Source of the DNA: Pseudomonas sp.
Lineage (GTDB): Bacteria > Pseudomonadota > Gammaproteobacteria > Pseudomonadales > Pseudomonadaceae
Length of the DNA: 7,716 nt
Reading direction: 5' to 3'
NCBI GenBank assembly: GCA_030654635.1
Contig: JAURXE010000438.1
Coordinates: 1 to 7,716, forward strand
Shown here piece after piece: positions 5,755 through 7,716 of this stretch. Made by a program: the position numbers and the translations under genes. The notes below the pieces were generated by a model. It saw only the letters and a list, made by a program, of their open reading frames with translations, was not told where the DNA came from and made no database searches. Position 1 is the stretch's first letter. Every line of letters begins with the position of its first letter.

Positions 5755-7296
5755 TTATCGGTTCAGGGCCGGGTCGTGGAAGATGCCCTTGCTGTCGGTG
5801 TTAAGCATGAACTCGGCGGCGGCGCGGCGGATTTCCGGGCTCAGGTAGTCCTGTTTGGGCATGGCTGGGTAGTCGTCGCGCTTCTTGGTCGGGTTAGTGA
5901 TGTAGTCGACGATGCCTTGCGGGTTGTCCATGTACAGCGCCTGAATGACTTCCACCGGCGGGCCGATCATGCGCATGTTGTAAGCGTGGCAGCCGGCGCA
6001 GACGCCGTAGTAGACCATCTTGCCTTTCTCTTCGAGCTTGAATTCACGAGGTGCCACCGGCTCGGGCAGCAGGTAAGTGACGGTGTCGGCGGTGGTGGAG
6101 AAACCGCAGGTGCCGAAGCTCTTGGTGCCCAGGGTTGGGTACTGGCGCGGGTTGAGCAGGCAGCTGTCGCGGCTGGTGCCGACGCTGATGATGTCGACGG
6201 GGCCGCTGGTCAGGCTGGCGATTTTGAGCGCCTTGATTTCGTCGATGGGTTCGGCGCCGTTGTTGAACATCAGGTTGTTGAGGATCGAGACCTTGTCCGA
6301 GTGCGGGTCGGAGTCCGGGTCTTTGGTGATGTTGGCGAAGCTGTCATGGTCGGTGATGACGATGCCGACGTTCTTGTTGCCGCTGATGATGTTGTTCTCG
6401 ATGGTCACCTCGTCGGCGGCCATGACGATGATGCCGGTGCCCGCCGGTACGCCGGAGACGATCGAGCCCGGTGCGCCGAAGTTGGGGTGGTTGTTGTCGG
6501 TGATGAAGTTGTTGCGAATGATCACGTCGAAGGTGGTTTTGATCGGCAGCCCTGGGGTAATGAACGCGAGGATGCCGCCGGTGTTGTTGTAGACCTTGTT
6601 GTTCTCGACGATGGAGTGCCGGGAGTTTTCGATCTCGATACCGGCGACGTTGGCGAACACCTCGTTGTTATTGACGTGCACGTTGTCGCACATGCCGATG
6701 TAGATGGCCGCGTCTTCGATGCCGCTGAGCACGTTATTGCTGACCAGGCCATTCTTGCCCAGTTGCGGGAAGATGCCGTAGACGCCGGTGTCGATCACCC
6801 GGTTGTTGCGGATCAGGAAGTTGTTGCCGGCCTGACCCATGATCGCATTGCCCTTGTAATGGGTGATGTGCAGGTTTTCGACGGTGATGTTGTTGCCCGA
6901 ATAGAGCACCGCATCGTTGAGCTTTTGCCCGCCTTCCATGGTCGGCCACTGGCCGTCGACGATCACGCCGCTGAGCAGGATGTCGTCCTTGTCGATGTAC
7001 ACGGTCTCCTTGTAGGTGCCGGGATACACCTGGATCACGTCGCCTGGCTGGGCTTTCTGCACCGCCGCCTGGATCGATTCGCCGTCGCGCACCGCATGCA
7101 CCTGGCCCTTGCCACTGGCACCGACCGATTTGGCCATGCTGCCGACGGCGGCGCTGGTCGCCCCGGATTTTTGCGCATAGCGATCGGCACCTCCGACGAT
7201 GGTGGCGCTGTTATCGCTGCCGAGTTGGCTGCCGAGGTAGACGCCGGCGGCGAGCAGGCCGACGGCGGCGATGGCGCTGATGATCTTCTTGCCCAT
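5755..7296 (-). CDS. Right-handed parallel beta-helix protein fused to a C-terminal cytochrome c domain
   Basis: The 513-residue protein has an N-terminal hydrophobic segment (about 5-22, after MGKK) with no clear cleavage site, so it is either a signal peptide or a membrane anchor with a periplasmic body. Residues about 68-115 carry the block GESIQAAVQKAQPGDVIQVYPGTYKE, typical of NosD/CASH-like beta-helix starts. From about 130 to 345 there are repeated turns with Asn-Asn steps (IRNNRV, VSNNVL, VNNNEV, VENNKVYNN, IENNII), an asparagine ladder. A C-terminal domain (about 420-513) contains one c-type heme motif, CAGCH (433-437; axial His437), then MRMIGPP. Met479 in PAMP is the likely sixth ligand. 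The beta-helix resembles TIGR03805, whose members are found paired with c-type cytochromes. Here one cytochrome is fused. AAGGAG at 7304-7309, inside the end of the upstream gene, supports the start. The substrate is unknown. Confidence 0.88.
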   Translation of the reverse strand: MGKKIISAIAAVGLLAAGVYLGSQLGSDNSATIVGGADRYAQKSGATSAAVGSMAKSVGASGKGQVHAVRDGESIQAAVQKAQPGDVIQVYPGTYKETVYIDKDDILLSGVIVDGQWPTMEGGQKLNDAVLYSGNNITVENLHITHYKGNAIMGQAGNNFLIRNNRVIDTGVYGIFPQLGKNGLVSNNVLSGIEDAAIYIGMCDNVHVNNNEVFANVAGIEIENSRHSIVENNKVYNNTGGILAFITPGLPIKTTFDVIIRNNFITDNNHPNFGAPGSIVSGVPAGTGIIVMAADEVTIENNIISGNKNVGIVITDHDSFANITKDPDSDPHSDKVSILNNLMFNNGAEPIDEIKALKIASLTSGPVDIISVGTSRDSCLLNPRQYPTLGTKSFGTCGFSTTADTVTYLLPEPVAPREFKLEEKGKMVYYGVCAGCHAYNMRMIGPPVEVIQALYMDNPQGIVDYITNPTKKRDDYPAMPKQDYLSPEIRRAAAEFMLNTDSKGIFHDPALNR

Positions 7297-7298
7297 TA

Positions 7299-7716
7299 TT
7301 ATTCTCCTTGTGACACAAGACGTACGGCGGTGTTGGTGGCGCCCTGCAGGGCGGCCGGCAGGCGCCCACCGGGGGTTAAACCGGATGGCACCTGGGTGGG
7401 TATGGCCGGGGTGAAGCTTTCATCGGTGAGGGTCTGCATGAAGTCCACCAGGCGATCCAGTTCCAGATCTGCCAGCTTGGGTTCCCAGATGTGCCAGTGC
7501 AGGACCATGCGCGCTTGCTCTTCCTTTGGCAGAGCGTGGCCGCGGCCCTTGGTGTAGAACTCGCTGGCGTCGCGCAGGTTGCTGAACGCGCCGTTATGCA
7601 TATAGGGCGCGGTCTGGGCGATGTTGCGCAGCGAAGGCACTTTGAAACCGCCGCGCCAGGTGGGGTTGTGAAACACGCTTTCGGCACCGGCATCGAAGGG
7701 CTGGCCGGGGGCTTCC
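7299..7716 (-). CDS. Cytochrome c peroxidase/MauG-family protein, C-terminal part, cut by the window edge
   Basis: The frame is open from the right edge to a TAA at 7299, giving 138 visible residues; the start and the heme-binding CxxCH motifs lie outside. The block FKVPSLRNIAQTAPYMHNGAF followed by SNLRDASEFY is the signature of the C-terminal half of di-heme cytochrome c peroxidases and MauG-like proteins, in which this loop contributes a ligand or near-heme residue to the C-terminal heme. The tail ends with a Pro/Gly-rich segment (PTQVPSGLTPGG). These enzymes are periplasmic and reduce peroxide or oxidise protein side chains using electrons from small cytochromes. The stop is 2 bases from the start of the beta-helix/cytochrome gene, and the ribosome binding site of that gene lies inside this one, so the two are translated from one message. 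Which reaction it catalyses cannot be told from this part. Confidence 0.85.
   Translation of the reverse strand, partial: EAPGQPFDAGAESVFHNPTWRGGFKVPSLRNIAQTAPYMHNGAFSNLRDASEFYTKGRGHALPKEEQARMVLHWHIWEPKLADLELDRLVDFMQTLTDESFTPAIPTQVPSGLTPGGRLPAALQGATNTAVRLVSQGE

Noticed and set aside
5054..5848. A 264-codon plus-strand frame across the UPF0114 gene and terminator
   Set aside because: It overlaps the UPF0114 gene in another frame, runs through the strong terminator and has no family resemblance.
5752..7557. A 601-codon open frame on the plus strand opposite the beta-helix gene
   Set aside because: Its protein is a Val/Asp/Ala/His-rich low-complexity product of GC-rich antisense codons. The minus-strand frame has a signal segment, beta-helix repeats, a heme motif and a ribosome binding site.

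Overview
The window looks like ordinary chromosomal DNA from a Pseudomonas-type gammaproteobacterium. This rests on the GC-rich codon use and on the gene set: DUF4105 and DUF3015 proteins side by side, a TraR/DksA-type zinc finger gene followed by a COG1067 Lon-like protease, and a YqhA/UPF0114 membrane protein. The genus is inferred from family recognition, not proven. There are eight genes; the first and last are cut by the window edges. I see no tRNA, rRNA, CRISPR array, insertion sequence or phage gene.

Left part (1-1280, minus strand): the N-terminal part of a periplasmic DUF4105 (Lnb N-terminal domain-like) protein, and upstream of it a small exported DUF3015 protein. Two hairpins, one terminator-like, separate them. 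A 200-base divergent region (1281-1480) holds a strong 12-bp inverted repeat and an ANR/FNR-like box, TGATTTAGATCA. It leads into the plus-strand pair 1481-4384: a 107-residue DksA-like protein with a four-cysteine zinc finger, then an 825-residue Lon-like ATP-dependent protease with a clear Ser653/Lys696 dyad. These two probably form one unit, perhaps induced at low oxygen.

Middle part (4385-5189): two intergenic stretches around a 113-residue orphan protein with a CGPC motif. They carry two perfect DnaA boxes (TTATCCACA) and one near-perfect box. A good sigma70-type promoter (TTGTCG-N16-TATACT) then drives the UPF0114 membrane protein, and a symmetrical A6-hairpin-T7 terminator (5707-5737) closes it and also the convergent gene.

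Right part (5755-7716, minus strand): a two-gene unit with a 2-base gap. The upstream gene is the C-terminal part of a cytochrome c peroxidase/MauG-family protein. The downstream gene encodes a membrane-anchored or exported right-handed parallel beta-helix (NosD/CASH-like) fused to a C-terminal mono-heme cytochrome c domain (CAGCH). Both should act in the periplasm as redox partners on an unknown substrate. This fusion pair, the DnaA-box cluster and the ANR-like box are the most interesting points.
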